Shown here: one piece after another, positions 43,501-52,891 of the stretch
Layout of the letters: each line of letters opens with the position of its first letter
Numbering within the stretch: the first letter of the stretch is position 1
Origin: Erysipelotrichaceae bacterium
Lineage (GTDB): Bacteria > Bacillota_I > Bacilli_A > Erysipelotrichales > Erysipelotrichaceae
Assembly: GCA_017539025.1 (NCBI GenBank)
Contig: JAFYHT010000038.1
Location: 43,141 to 107,140, forward strand
Length of the DNA: 64,000 bases
Direction: 5' to 3'
Notes under the pieces: model-generated
Database searches by the model: none
Seen by the model: only the letters and a program-made list of their open reading frames with translations
Told to the model about the DNA's origin: nothing
Program-made: the position numbers and the translations under genes

Positions 43501-45021
43501 ATGAAAAAAGGAAGAACGAAAAATATCGTATTAAGTATCGGAGCAGGATTTCTCTATGAAATCGTGTCTTTGGTATGCGGTCTGGTCTCGCAGAAGCTGA
43601 TCCTGGTCAATTTCGGATCGGCATATAACGGTGTGACTCAGTCGATCTCACAGTTTATCTCTTATATCGAACTGATGAAAGCAGGGATCGGCGGTGTTGC
43701 GATGGCGGCTTTGTTTAAGCCATTATCAGTAAACGATACGAAAGAGGTCAATGAAGTCTTGTCTTCGATGCAGAAGTTCATGAGAAGGATCGCTCTGATC
43801 TTTGTGATTTTCGTCATCGGAGTCGCGATCATCTATCCGCTTTTCATCGTCAGGGACTTCGGTTTCTGGTTCACATCTTCACTGATCTTCATCATTTCGA
43901 TCTCTACTTTTGTTCAGTATTATCTGGGATTTACTTATCAGGTACTGATCGAAGCGGATCAGAAGGGTTACATGATCATTCTGATGCAGATCGTTACTGC
44001 GATATTAAATACGATCGTTTCGATCATCCTGATCAACAGCGGATCTTCGATCCATATCGTGAAACTGGGCAGTTCTCTGGTTCATGTCGTTCCGCCGTTA
44101 TTCTTCTATTACTATGTTCATAAACACTATCAGATCGAAAAAGTGGAAGCGACTAGCGACAAGATCCCTCAGCGCTGGGATGCGGCAGCCCATGAAGTTG
44201 CAGCTTTTGTCAACACCAATACCGATGTGACAGTCGTCACGATGTTTTCCGGAGTCAAGGAAGTATCGGTATATTCGATCTATTACTATGTCATTTCCAA
44301 TTTGAAGAAGATCGTTACGAAATTCTCGGGCGGTTTTGCGAGTGCGTTTGGAAATATGTATGCCAAGGGCGAGAAGGATCTGATGAAGAAGAATCTGAGT
44401 CTGTTTGAACTGATCATCTATTCTCTGGTCTCAGTCCTTTATCCTGTTGCCTTGGCGATGGTCGTTCCTTTTGTCATGTTGTATACAAAAGGCGTCAACG
44501 ATGTCAATTACAGCAGACCTGGGTTTGCGCTTGCGTTAACTCTGGCGAGTATCTTCAACTGTTTCAGAATCCCGTATCGTACGATCGTCATTGCGATCGG
44601 TCATTATAAACAGACCAGGAACGGTGCGATCGCCGAAGCGGTGATCAATGTCGTTGTTTCTGTATTGTGTACGATCCGTTTCGGCCTGATCGGTGTTGCA
44701 ATCGGTTCTTTCTGTGCTATGGCGACCAGATCTTATGAATTTGCCAACTATCTGTCAAAGAATGTTATAGATCGTCCGATCAGCGATTATTTTAAACATG
44801 TATTCATCTCGCTTTCCATCCTGATCATCGTAAATCTTGTATCCAGGATCTATGTCGGAAATATCACGAGCTGGTTTACATGGGTGCTATATGCGGCAAT
44901 CACGACCCTGTTATCTCTGTCACTGACAGCAATAACGGATTTTCTGTTCTATAAGGATGATACATTGAGACTGTTTGATAAGGTGAAATCGATCATATTC
45001 AGAAAACATGAAAAAGTATAA
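43501..45021 (+). CDS. wzx: Wzx-type oligosaccharide flippase (MATE/MOP superfamily)
   Basis: A 506-residue membrane protein with about 14 helices. IVLSIGAGFLYEIVSLVCGLVSQKLIL starts the first helix, and NGVTQSISQFISYIELMKAGIGG is the conserved loop of polysaccharide flippases. It would turn undecaprenyl-diphosphate oligosaccharides to the outer face. A second flippase is encoded at 58110, so two repeat units or two export routes exist here. No polymerase gene lies next to this one. Its 3' end overlaps the LicD gene by 14 bases. Confidence 0.9.
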   Translation: MKKGRTKNIVLSIGAGFLYEIVSLVCGLVSQKLILVNFGSAYNGVTQSISQFISYIELMKAGIGGVAMAALFKPLSVNDTKEVNEVLSSMQKFMRRIALIFVIFVIGVAIIYPLFIVRDFGFWFTSSLIFIISISTFVQYYLGFTYQVLIEADQKGYMIILMQIVTAILNTIVSIILINSGSSIHIVKLGSSLVHVVPPLFFYYYVHKHYQIEKVEATSDKIPQRWDAAAHEVAAFVNTNTDVTVVTMFSGVKEVSVYSIYYYVISNLKKIVTKFSGGFASAFGNMYAKGEKDLMKKNLSLFELIIYSLVSVLYPVALAMVVPFVMLYTKGVNDVNYSRPGFALALTLASIFNCFRIPYRTIVIAIGHYKQTRNGAIAEAVINVVVSVLCTIRFGLIGVAIGSFCAMATRSYEFANYLSKNVIDRPISDYFKHVFISLSILIIVNLVSRIYVGNITSWFTWVLYAAITTLLSLSLTAITDFLFYKDDTLRLFDKVKSIIFRKHEKV

Positions 45022-45817
45022 GGTTCCGGAAACATATCAGAGGATAGATTTAAAAGAATGTCGGGAGATCGCGCTGGACATGCTTATAGATGTGGCAGAG
45101 TTCTGTGAAAAGAATGACATCACTTATTTTTTATCTGTCGGAACATTATTGGGTGCGATCAGACATAAAGGGTTCATCCCCTGGGATGATGATATCGATA
45201 TCATGATGCCAAGACCTGATTATAAGAGATTTCTGGATCTTTATGAGAACGAAAGATATAAAGTCTATAAACCGGAGAGTGGCAGATTCTATTACGCCAA
45301 GGTATATGATACGAAGACTGCCAAATATGAAGTAGATGTCGACTACAACAAATATCCGGCGATTGGTGTTGATGTCGATGTCTTCCCGTTGGATGGGATT
45401 GTCAATGATCAGAAGATCATCGATAAGTTATTTCAGAAAGAGTGTTTTCTGGAGATGCTTTTAAGACTGTCGAATCAGCCGATCTTCAACAGGAAGAATC
45501 CGATCAAGGCGATCAATCGCATCATTCCCCGTATGATCGGAAGCAAGAACCTGGTAAAACTGATCGAGAAAAATGCACAGACATATGATTATGATTCCAG
45601 CGATTATGTCATACGCTGGAGAAGGTCTCCAAACGGCTTTACCGGAGCTTTGTCTAAGGAAGTCTATGAAAAGGACTATGCAGAATTTGAAGGACATCGT
45701 TTCTGTATCCCTAAGGGTTATGATGCATTCCTGACAGCTTTTTTTGGAGATTATATGACTCTTCCTCCGGAAGACAAGAGAGTCGTTCATGATTTCGAGT
45801 GTTACAGGATAGGATGA
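45008..45817 (+). CDS. LicD-family phosphotransferase
   Basis: A 269-residue nucleotidyltransferase-fold protein of the LicD family, which transfers phosphocholine or other phospho-substituents from CDP donors to surface sugars. FLSVGTLLGAIRHKGFIPWD (42-60) with the DDDID metal site at 60-64 is the signature, and RWRRSPNGFTGALSKEVYE is the later conserved region. It is coupled to the flippase gene upstream and the GT4 gene downstream. The group transferred is unknown; no choline uptake or CDP-choline genes are in the window. Confidence 0.88.
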   Translation: MKKYKVPETYQRIDLKECREIALDMLIDVAEFCEKNDITYFLSVGTLLGAIRHKGFIPWDDDIDIMMPRPDYKRFLDLYENERYKVYKPESGRFYYAKVYDTKTAKYEVDVDYNKYPAIGVDVDVFPLDGIVNDQKIIDKLFQKECFLEMLLRLSNQPIFNRKNPIKAINRIIPRMIGSKNLVKLIEKNAQTYDYDSSDYVIRWRRSPNGFTGALSKEVYEKDYAEFEGHRFCIPKGYDAFLTAFFGDYMTLPPEDKRVVHDFECYRIG

Positions 45818-46926
45818 TGAAAACAAAGGTCGTAGAATTTATCGGAAGGATACAGGATGGCGGAGCAGAGACTTTGGTAAAAGACTATGCTCTGATGTTG
45901 GACAAGGAGAAGTTTGATGTCACGATCTTGTGTGAAGACTATAAAAAGGATTCAGTCAATTACAAGATCCTGAAAGAGAATAATGTGAAGATCATAACCA
46001 TGTATGAGTGGTCATTTTTCATCAATAAAGTTCTGGCGAGGATCTTTGGAAAACGATATGTCGCTATTTTGTTCAGAAAAGCGATCGAGAAACTGAAACC
46101 GGATGTCCTGCATGCTCATCTGGAAGTGCTGGAGATCCTTTATTATGCAAGAAGATCTCTGGATGGGACCAGACTTCTGTTTACCTGTCATAATCCTCCG
46201 GAAATGCTGATAGGGGATAAGAGGCCTCCTGAAAGAGATGCGTGTCGTTATCTTTTGGATCGCAATGATCTGCAGATCATTGCTTTGCACGAACAGATGG
46301 CAAAAGAGATTGATGAAATGTTTGGGATCGATAATACAAGGGTCATCAGGAATGGTGTTAGTTTTGATCGATTCCGTAAGATAGATCGCACAAAAGAAGA
46401 CATCAGAAAAGATCTGAATATCCCTTTGGATGCTTACGTTGTCGGTCAGGTTGGCAGGTTTGCCTATCAGAAGAATCCTGAGTTTACGGTTGATGTTTTC
46501 TACGAATTATTGAAGAAGAATGAGAATTCTTATCTTTTGCTGATCGGAAGAGGAAATGGGGAAAAAGATCTGAGAAAACAGGTATCTGATCTTGGCATCG
46601 ATAAACATGTGCGTTTCCTGATCAGCAGAGAAGATATTCCTGAATTATTGAAGGCAATGGATGTCTTTATCCTTCCTTCCCGTTTTGAGGGGCTGGGGAT
46701 CGTGTTGATCGAAGCACAGGTTTCAGGATTACCTTGCGTAGTTTCGGAAAACATCCCTCATGAAGCATATCAGAGCAAGGATATCGTCTGTCTTTCTTTG
46801 AATGATCCGAAAGAAAAATGGGTCAATGCTTTATTGAACCCGATTGGCAACATTGACAGTTATGGTGATATCGATCATTATGATATGAAAAAAGAGATAA
46901 AGAATCTGGAAGCTCTTTATCTCTGA
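45814..46926 (+). CDS. GT4-family glycosyltransferase
   Basis: A retaining GT-B enzyme of 370 residues. RIQDGGAETLVKDYALML is the N-terminal acceptor-side loop, VGQVGRFAYQKNPEFTV starts the donor domain, and FILPSRFEGLGIVLIEAQVSG carries the EX7E-type glutamates. I place the start at ATG 45814, four bases inside the LicD gene. The last 10 bases overlap the 3' end of a convergent glycosyltransferase gene. Confidence 0.9.
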   Translation: MMKTKVVEFIGRIQDGGAETLVKDYALMLDKEKFDVTILCEDYKKDSVNYKILKENNVKIITMYEWSFFINKVLARIFGKRYVAILFRKAIEKLKPDVLHAHLEVLEILYYARRSLDGTRLLFTCHNPPEMLIGDKRPPERDACRYLLDRNDLQIIALHEQMAKEIDEMFGIDNTRVIRNGVSFDRFRKIDRTKEDIRKDLNIPLDAYVVGQVGRFAYQKNPEFTVDVFYELLKKNENSYLLLIGRGNGEKDLRKQVSDLGIDKHVRFLISREDIPELLKAMDVFILPSRFEGLGIVLIEAQVSGLPCVVSENIPHEAYQSKDIVCLSLNDPKEKWVNALLNPIGNIDSYGDIDHYDMKKEIKNLEALYL

Positions 46927-48131
46927 TTGAGTGTTTCTTCGATCAGTTGCGCATATTCTTTGAACTTATCGCGCATATTGTATTGTTTAGCCCTTTCGAT
47001 GCAGGCTTTCTTGTCAAAAGGCTTTTTTTCACAGATCCGGATGATTTCTGATTCTAAAGAATCAATATCATCTTTCTTGACGATGCTGCCGCAGCTGTCA
47101 TTGATGATCTCCGGACAGCCGCCCGTTTCATAGGCCAAGACAGGGATGCCGCAGGACAATGCTTCGATATTGACGGTAGGAAAGTTATCCTGTCTTGTCG
47201 GATTCACAAATAGATCGGCTGTTGAATAGATCTTGACCAATTCTTCCTGATTATAGGTCTTGTGGATTGAAATGATATTTGAAGGAAGTATCTTATCTAC
47301 TTCATCGTTGGTTCCGACCAGTACGATCTGATATTCTTGGGGAAAACGTTTGGCCAGTTCGATGAACACATCAAGTCCTTTTCTTTCATCCCAGTTATAG
47401 GCAATGCCAAGGATGAGCTTTTTATCTTCAATATTGTGTTGTTTTCTGAAATCGGAATCAGTTGGTTTAAAAATGTTGAGGTTGATGCCGTTGTAGATCA
47501 CTTTTACCGGGTAATCTTTTAAGAAAGATTCTTCTACAAGTTTCTTCAGCCAGACAGAAGGGGTAACGATCGTCATGTTTTCGACATCGTTGAACCATTC
47601 TTTCTTCAGATTCCACATGGTTTTTGTGTTATCAACGAAATAGGTCTTCGGATAGATCTTTGTCTGAGGGCAGTCATGACAGCCCGTTTTCCATTTTTCA
47701 CATCTGACGGCATCGAAATAGGAACATTGTCCGGTAAATGCCCAACAGTCATGGAAGGTCCAGATGACTGGGATATTCTTCTTTTTGATATATCTGAACA
47801 GCATTCTCAGGTTGATGAATGTATCGTGAAGCAGATGCATATGGATGAGATCCGGTTTGATCTCATCAAGCTTTTTCAGGAAAAGATAGGTATTCAATAC
47901 GTTGTAGCATCCTTTGTATCCGGTCAGATTGGCAATTCTTTCAGAGATCACCCTGTCAAACCAGGTGCCAATAAAGAGCTGGTCTTCATGCTGAAAACGA
48001 ACTCCGACTCTGCTTTTCTTGCATGCAGTATAGACTTTGAATCCGTTGTTTCTGAGTTCTTTGGCAATGTTTAAGGCGATCGTACCCGTACTGCTGTAAT
48101 TGATCCCGTTGATCTCTACTACCGTTTTCAT
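46917..48131 (-). CDS. GT4-family glycosyltransferase
   Basis: A 404-residue GT-B enzyme on the minus strand. VVEINGINYSSTGTIALNIA is the N-terminal loop, HMHLLHDTFINLRML and TFHDCWAFTGQCSYFDAVRC are typical of colanic-acid/WcaL-like GT4 proteins, and VNPTRQDNFPTVNIEALSCG holds the catalytic glutamate region. The cysteine-rich CEKWKTGCHDCP could bind metal. The ATG at 48131 lies 7 nt after a -10 box. A single gene reversed between two plus-strand units suggests insertion or rearrangement. Confidence 0.9.
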   Translation of the reverse strand: MKTVVEINGINYSSTGTIALNIAKELRNNGFKVYTACKKSRVGVRFQHEDQLFIGTWFDRVISERIANLTGYKGCYNVLNTYLFLKKLDEIKPDLIHMHLLHDTFINLRMLFRYIKKKNIPVIWTFHDCWAFTGQCSYFDAVRCEKWKTGCHDCPQTKIYPKTYFVDNTKTMWNLKKEWFNDVENMTIVTPSVWLKKLVEESFLKDYPVKVIYNGINLNIFKPTDSDFRKQHNIEDKKLILGIAYNWDERKGLDVFIELAKRFPQEYQIVLVGTNDEVDKILPSNIISIHKTYNQEELVKIYSTADLFVNPTRQDNFPTVNIEALSCGIPVLAYETGGCPEIINDSCGSIVKKDDIDSLESEIIRICEKKPFDKKACIERAKQYNMRDKFKEYAQLIEETLNQR

Positions 48132-48138
48132 CAAACCT

Positions 48139-48144
48139 ATTATA
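48139..48144 (-). promoter_or_regulatory. Consensus -10 box, predicted leaderless start
   Basis: TATAAT on the minus strand (48144-48139) with seven bases (AGGTTTG) before the ATG at 48131. It lies back to back with the plus-strand -10 at 48157-48162, only 12 bases apart, so the two promoters must share or compete for polymerase. Confidence 0.6.
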
Positions 48145-48153
48145 TCTTCTTTT

Positions 48154-48162
48154 TGATATAAT
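48154..48162 (+). promoter_or_regulatory. Perfect extended -10 promoter, predicted leaderless start
   Basis: TGATATAAT is a perfect TGn-TATAAT. Six bases (CAGTTT) follow and then the ATG at 48169. There is no Shine-Dalgarno sequence. Confidence 0.65.
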
Positions 48163-48168
48163 CAGTTT

Positions 48169-49086
48169 ATGAACATAATGAAGAAGTTTTTTGATGCAGT
48201 CACAAATGGAACACTGTCTTATAAGCTGTTCAAGTTTTTTAACAGCCGGAGACATTTATTTTATATCAATGACAGCAGTATAAGAAGTGCTCAGCTTTCG
48301 AAAATGGTATATGACAAGCTGAAAAAGAAATATGCATATATTCTGGATCAAGAGATCCCGATGATGAAAAGGATCCCAAACAGGACTGTCTGGATCGCCT
48401 GGTTTCAGGGGATCGAAAATGCGCCGTTATTATGTCAGGTCTGCGTGAACAGAGTAAAGGAAGTCTATGGGAAAGAAAATGTCTGTGTCATTACCGGAGA
48501 TAATTTCAAAGAATATGTCGATCTTCCGGACTATATCATTGATAAATGGGGAAAAGGAATTATCAGCAATGCTCAGTTTTCTGATATCTTAAGGATCGCT
48601 CTGTTGTCTGAAAAGGGAGGGACATGGATCGATGCGACGATCCTGGTTCTGAAGAAAGATCTTCCAAAATATCTATTTGATAGTGAACTGTTTGTTTTTG
48701 CGGATCACATCAGTGGAATTTATCCGAATATCCAGAGCTCCTATATGAGCGCATATCAGGGCAGCAGGCTCTTATTATGTACCAGAAATCTGATCTATGA
48801 ATACTGGAAAAGGGAGAACTATCTTCTGGATTATTCTCTTTTCCATCTTTTCTTTCAGATGGCGGAAGAAAGATATCCTGATGAATGGGATAAGGTGTAT
48901 AAGTATCCGAACCACTCTACTCATATCTTGAGAAAGAATATCTTTGATCGGTTTGATATCGAAAGACTGAAGCAGATCATCGATGCCTGTCCGATACAGA
49001 AACTGACTTACAAGAAAGAAGTTCCGGAAGATATTCAAGGAACTTTCTATGATGAACTGATCTTTCGGAATAAGGAGTTTAACTAA
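48169..49086 (+). CDS. Capsular polysaccharide synthesis-type glycosyltransferase (GT32-like)
   Basis: A 305-residue GT-A fold protein of the capsular polysaccharide synthesis family. RTVWIAWFQGIENAPLLCQ and QFSDILRIALLSEKGGTWIDATI (136-158, containing the SD...D metal site with GG-x-W-x-D) are characteristic. It starts a three-gene unit with a formyltransferase and an acyltransferase. Donor and acceptor sugars are not known. Confidence 0.82.
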   Translation: MNIMKKFFDAVTNGTLSYKLFKFFNSRRHLFYINDSSIRSAQLSKMVYDKLKKKYAYILDQEIPMMKRIPNRTVWIAWFQGIENAPLLCQVCVNRVKEVYGKENVCVITGDNFKEYVDLPDYIIDKWGKGIISNAQFSDILRIALLSEKGGTWIDATILVLKKDLPKYLFDSELFVFADHISGIYPNIQSSYMSAYQGSRLLLCTRNLIYEYWKRENYLLDYSLFHLFFQMAEERYPDEWDKVYKYPNHSTHILRKNIFDRFDIERLKQIIDACPIQKLTYKKEVPEDIQGTFYDELIFRNKEFN

Positions 49087-49088
49087 TT

Positions 49089-49862
49089 ATGAAAATGATT
49101 TTTATGGGAAGAAAAAAACAGAGTGCAGATCTTTTAAAGTGGACTGTCGCTCAGGGGATAGAGATCGTTGCAGTCTGTACAGACTCGCAGTTTGAGAATT
49201 CCCCGACTGCCAGGACTGCCAGAGAAATGAATATCCCTGTTTTAAGCATGGAAGAGGCAGAAGAATATGTGATTGAACATCCGGGAGAGATTGATCTGGT
49301 CGTTTCCTATCTTTACTGGAGAAGGATCAAAACGCCACTGATCGAAGGCCCGAATTATGGATGTATCAACTTCCATCCGGCGATCCTGCCGGACTGGAAA
49401 GGCTGTGCCGGATACAATATCGCTATTCTGAAGAAACTTCCACAGTGGGGAGTAACGGCGCATTATGTAGATGAGACTGTTGATACAGGGCCGATCATCA
49501 GGGTCAATCGTTTCGATTTTGATTACAGAACTGCTACTGCTCAGTCTCTGGAAAAGATCACACAGGATGAGCTGGTAGAACTGTATAAGCAGATCGTTCT
49601 GGAAGTCAAAGAGAAGGGCAAACTGGAAATATTGAATGTCAACAACAAGGAAGGAACTTATATTTCCAGAAAACAGATGAACGAAATGAAGGTCATCACT
49701 GAAGAAGATCTTGAATCCAAAGATCTCGATGTCAAGGTCAGAGCTTTCTGGTTTCCTCCTTATGATGGTGCTTATATGGAGATCAACGGAAAAAAGTATA
49801 CGTTGGTTGATAAGGAAATACTGGATACGCTGGTAGATAAGGATACAACCGCACTGTTTTAG
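49089..49862 (+). CDS. Sugar N-formyltransferase (formyl-THF dependent family)
   Basis: A 257-residue formyltransferase-fold protein. The catalytic triad is visible: N94 and H96 in CINFHPAILPDWKG and D132 in HYVDETVDTGPII. Proteins of this size next to sugar genes formylate amino sugars using N10-formyltetrahydrofolate. Possible substrates encoded in the window are the 4-amino sugars from the WecE-like (11608) or PglE-like (52892) transaminases. Housekeeping methionyl-tRNA formyltransferase is larger (about 310 residues) and found elsewhere. Substrate is inferred. Confidence 0.83.
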   Translation: MKMIFMGRKKQSADLLKWTVAQGIEIVAVCTDSQFENSPTARTAREMNIPVLSMEEAEEYVIEHPGEIDLVVSYLYWRRIKTPLIEGPNYGCINFHPAILPDWKGCAGYNIAILKKLPQWGVTAHYVDETVDTGPIIRVNRFDFDYRTATAQSLEKITQDELVELYKQIVLEVKEKGKLEILNVNNKEGTYISRKQMNEMKVITEEDLESKDLDVKVRAFWFPPYDGAYMEINGKKYTLVDKEILDTLVDKDTTALF

Positions 49863-49865
49863 CTT

Positions 49866-50903
49866 ATGAAGAAAAGGATCGAATGGGTCGATATCGCAAA
49901 ATTTATAGGCATGTTTTTTGTGATGCTGAGTCACTTTGAGATATGTCCGTATTATTTAAGAGCTTTTTTCACGCCTTTTTATCTGGCGATCTTCTTTTTC
50001 TGTTCCGGATATTGTTACAGGCATGAGAATGATATCGCTTATTTTCTGAAAAAGAAGATATGGCAGTTGATCATCCCGTGGTTCATTTACAGCAACCTCA
50101 ATATCGTTTTTTCAAACATCAAATCGTTTAAGACCCATGAGAACAGTTTCAGAGTTGAGATATTTCGCAATCTTCTCCAGATCAGGTATTTTGATGAAAG
50201 GCTGTGGTTCGTTCCGGCGATGTTTACAGCGTATCTGGTCTTCTATTTTGTGATCAGATCTTATGAGAGCGACCATGATAAGAAAAAGATTCTGATCTTA
50301 TGTTTTGTTTTATCTTTCTTCAGGAAGATCTACAAGGCCTATATGAATCCGATGTTTTTCCCTTGGCAACTGATCAATCTTCCATGGCATATCGACTATA
50401 TTCCTACTGCCATGCTGTTTATGGTGCTGGGTTTTCTTTTCAAAGACGGATGGGAAGAAATATACGATCAGGATATCAATTGGTTGAAAAGAGTGATAAT
50501 CTTTGCTGCTTATCTCTTTCTTGTTTATTTCCAGCACCTGAACGATTACACATTTTCACTGCCTGTCGACTTTGTCTATGACAACCTGAGACATATCTTT
50601 GCTTTGTTGACGGTTGTGACCGTTGCCAAACTGATTCCACCGAATCGATATATGTTGTATGTCGGAAGAAATACCATGGTATATTTCTGTATCCACAATA
50701 AGGCGATCACTCTGATCGAAGCGGTTTTCAAGATGTTTTTACCGGGTTTATATCAGGTTGATTTCAGCGGACCGCTTCGTTCGGCATTGTTCTGTTTTGC
50801 CATGACGCTGTTTGTGTCAATTGTCCTGATTATTCCTTGTGAATTCATCAACAGATATATGGCGTGGTCCATCGGAAGAGTCGACCTGAAAAGAAGCAGC
50901 TGA
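49866..50903 (+). CDS. Acyltransferase 3 family membrane O-acyltransferase
   Basis: A 345-residue membrane protein with about ten helices. RIEWVDIAKFIGMFFVMLSHF carries the conserved histidine, RLWFVPAMFTAYLVFYFVI is the middle block, and YVGRNTMVYFCIHNKAI is the C-terminal block. It lies 3 nt after the formyltransferase gene and ends the unit begun at 48169. It is the last of five such enzymes in the window. Acceptor unknown. Confidence 0.85.
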   Translation: MKKRIEWVDIAKFIGMFFVMLSHFEICPYYLRAFFTPFYLAIFFFCSGYCYRHENDIAYFLKKKIWQLIIPWFIYSNLNIVFSNIKSFKTHENSFRVEIFRNLLQIRYFDERLWFVPAMFTAYLVFYFVIRSYESDHDKKKILILCFVLSFFRKIYKAYMNPMFFPWQLINLPWHIDYIPTAMLFMVLGFLFKDGWEEIYDQDINWLKRVIIFAAYLFLVYFQHLNDYTFSLPVDFVYDNLRHIFALLTVVTVAKLIPPNRYMLYVGRNTMVYFCIHNKAITLIEAVFKMFLPGLYQVDFSGPLRSALFCFAMTLFVSIVLIIPCEFINRYMAWSIGRVDLKRSS

Positions 50904-50938
50904 TATCAAGACTGTTTCAATAATTGGCGGTACTGTTG

Positions 50939-50944
50939 TAAAAT
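50939..50944 (+). promoter_or_regulatory. -10 box of the Wzy-type cluster, predicted leaderless start
   Basis: TAAAAT preceded by TTG, with a weak TTTCAA (50915-50920) 18 bases upstream as a possible -35. Six bases follow before the ATG at 50951, and no ribosome site is seen. Confidence 0.5.
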
Positions 50945-50950
50945 AGAAGC

Positions 50951-52888
50951 ATGAGGAAATCTCGTGCTTTTAATATTGAGCATTGGCAGGTCATAGCGCT
51001 AATTTTGATGTTGTATGACTTTGTAACGATATGTTTTTCCTATTTTTTTGGTTTATGGCTCAGATTTGATTTCAGATTTTCTGCTATCCCCAGCCATTAT
51101 CTTAGCGTTTATTATAAGATGGCCATTCCTTTTGCGCTATGCTGTATCGCTTTTTATCTGTTTTTTAAGCTTTACAGAAGCATCTGGCGTTTTGCCAGCT
51201 ATAACGAACTGACAAACATCATCATCGCAAACATCATCTGCGGATCATTCAATTATGCGGTTACCAGAGTCTTCGGCGCGAGAATGCCGATTTCCTATCA
51301 TCTGGTTGGTTTCGTGAGTCAGATGATCTTCTGCATGGCGATCAGATTCTCTTATCGTTTTATATTGATGATTAAGAGACAGTGGATGAACAGCAGAAAC
51401 GCTACAAGAGTCATGTTGATCGGGGCTGGAGATGCGGGAATGACGATCATCAGAGACGTCAACAAAAACATGGAAAGCAGTTCGCGTGTCGTATGCATCA
51501 TTGACGATAATACGAACAAGTATGGAAGGTATATCGAAGGTGTTCCGGTTGTTGGCGGCAGAGATGATATCCTGAAGAATGTTGAAAAGTACAATATCAA
51601 TGAGATATATTTTGCGATCCCGTCAGCTTCTTCGTCCCAAAGAAGAGATATCCTGAATATCTGCAGAGAAACTGATTGCGAGATCAAAGTCCTGCCGGGT
51701 ATTCAGCAGATAGTCAATGGTGATGTTTCCGTTAACATGATGAAGAATGTCGCAATCGAGGACTTATTGGGGAGAGATGTCGTCAAAGTAAACAATGAAG
51801 AGATCTTTGGCTTTATCAATAAGAAAGTCATACTGGTTACCGGTGGCGGAGGTTCGATCGGTTCTGAACTATGTCGCCAGATTGCTAAGCACAATCCGAA
51901 ACAGCTAATCATATTTGATATCTACGAGAATAATGCCTATGACATTCAGCAGGAATTAAAGAGGTCTTATCCGGATCTTGATCTGGTGGTTATGATCGGT
52001 TCAGTCAGAGATTCCAAAAGGGTTGACTATGTATTCCACAAGTATCGTCCGGAAATCGTTTATCATGCAGCGGCTCACAAACACGTTCCTCTAATGGAAG
52101 CTTCTCCAAATGAAGCGATCAAGAACAATACGATCGGAACATTCAAGGTCGCTTATGCAGCTGTAAAATACGGAACGAAGCGTTTTGTCATGATCTCGAC
52201 CGATAAAGCAGTCAACCCGACCAATATCATGGGCGCATCAAAGAGAATGTGCGAAATGGTCATTCAGACTTTTGATAAACTGATCAAAAACAAAAAGACA
52301 GATAAACTGACTGTGGTCGAGGACTGTTTCTCGGAAGTCGGTGTCAAGGAGTTAATAGGAAATACAGAATTTGTGGCGGTTCGTTTCGGAAACGTGTTGG
52401 GTTCAAATGGTTCTGTCATTCCATTGTTTAAAAAACAGATAGAAGCAGGCGGGCCAGTCACAGTCACCCATCCCGATATCATCCGTTACTTCATGACGAT
52501 CCCGGAAGCTGTATCTCTTGTACTGCAGGCGGGTGTTTATGCAAAAGGCGGTGAGATCTTTGTCCTGGATATGGGAGAACCGGTCAAAATTGATACTCTG
52601 GCAAGGAATCTGATTAAACTTTCTGGATTTAAACCTGATGAAGATATAAAGATCATCTATACAGGTTTAAGACCGGGTGAAAAACTCTATGAAGAGAAAC
52701 TTCTTGACGCAGAAGATAACGGCAGAACAGATAACGATCTGATCTTTGTCGGAAAACCGTTGGAGATTAACGAAGATGTATTCCTGGAACAGCTAAAAGA
52801 ATTGTATATTGCATCTAACAATAACGATGAAAACATATTTGATCTGGTTGAAAAAACAGTATCAACTTACAGAAGAAAAGAGGATTAA
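50951..52888 (+). CDS. pglF: Membrane-bound UDP-GlcNAc 4,6-dehydratase (PglF/WbpM/CapD-like)
   Basis: A 645-residue protein with four N-terminal helices, a first Rossmann-like domain (MLIGAGDAGMTIIRD) and the catalytic SDR domain from about 295 (ILVTGGGGSIGSELC). As in other long dehydratases of this type the usual catalytic tyrosine is replaced by methionine in NIMGASK, with STDKA upstream. It converts UDP-GlcNAc to UDP-4-keto-6-deoxy-GlcNAc for bacillosamine-type sugars. The next two genes match the following steps (aminotransferase and initiating transferase). A 35-residue insertion around VVEDCFSEVGVKELI is unusual. Confidence 0.92.
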   Translation: MRKSRAFNIEHWQVIALILMLYDFVTICFSYFFGLWLRFDFRFSAIPSHYLSVYYKMAIPFALCCIAFYLFFKLYRSIWRFASYNELTNIIIANIICGSFNYAVTRVFGARMPISYHLVGFVSQMIFCMAIRFSYRFILMIKRQWMNSRNATRVMLIGAGDAGMTIIRDVNKNMESSSRVVCIIDDNTNKYGRYIEGVPVVGGRDDILKNVEKYNINEIYFAIPSASSSQRRDILNICRETDCEIKVLPGIQQIVNGDVSVNMMKNVAIEDLLGRDVVKVNNEEIFGFINKKVILVTGGGGSIGSELCRQIAKHNPKQLIIFDIYENNAYDIQQELKRSYPDLDLVVMIGSVRDSKRVDYVFHKYRPEIVYHAAAHKHVPLMEASPNEAIKNNTIGTFKVAYAAVKYGTKRFVMISTDKAVNPTNIMGASKRMCEMVIQTFDKLIKNKKTDKLTVVEDCFSEVGVKELIGNTEFVAVRFGNVLGSNGSVIPLFKKQIEAGGPVTVTHPDIIRYFMTIPEAVSLVLQAGVYAKGGEIFVLDMGEPVKIDTLARNLIKLSGFKPDEDIKIIYTGLRPGEKLYEEKLLDAEDNGRTDNDLIFVGKPLEINEDVFLEQLKELYIASNNNDENIFDLVEKTVSTYRRKED

Positions 52889-52891
52889 CAG

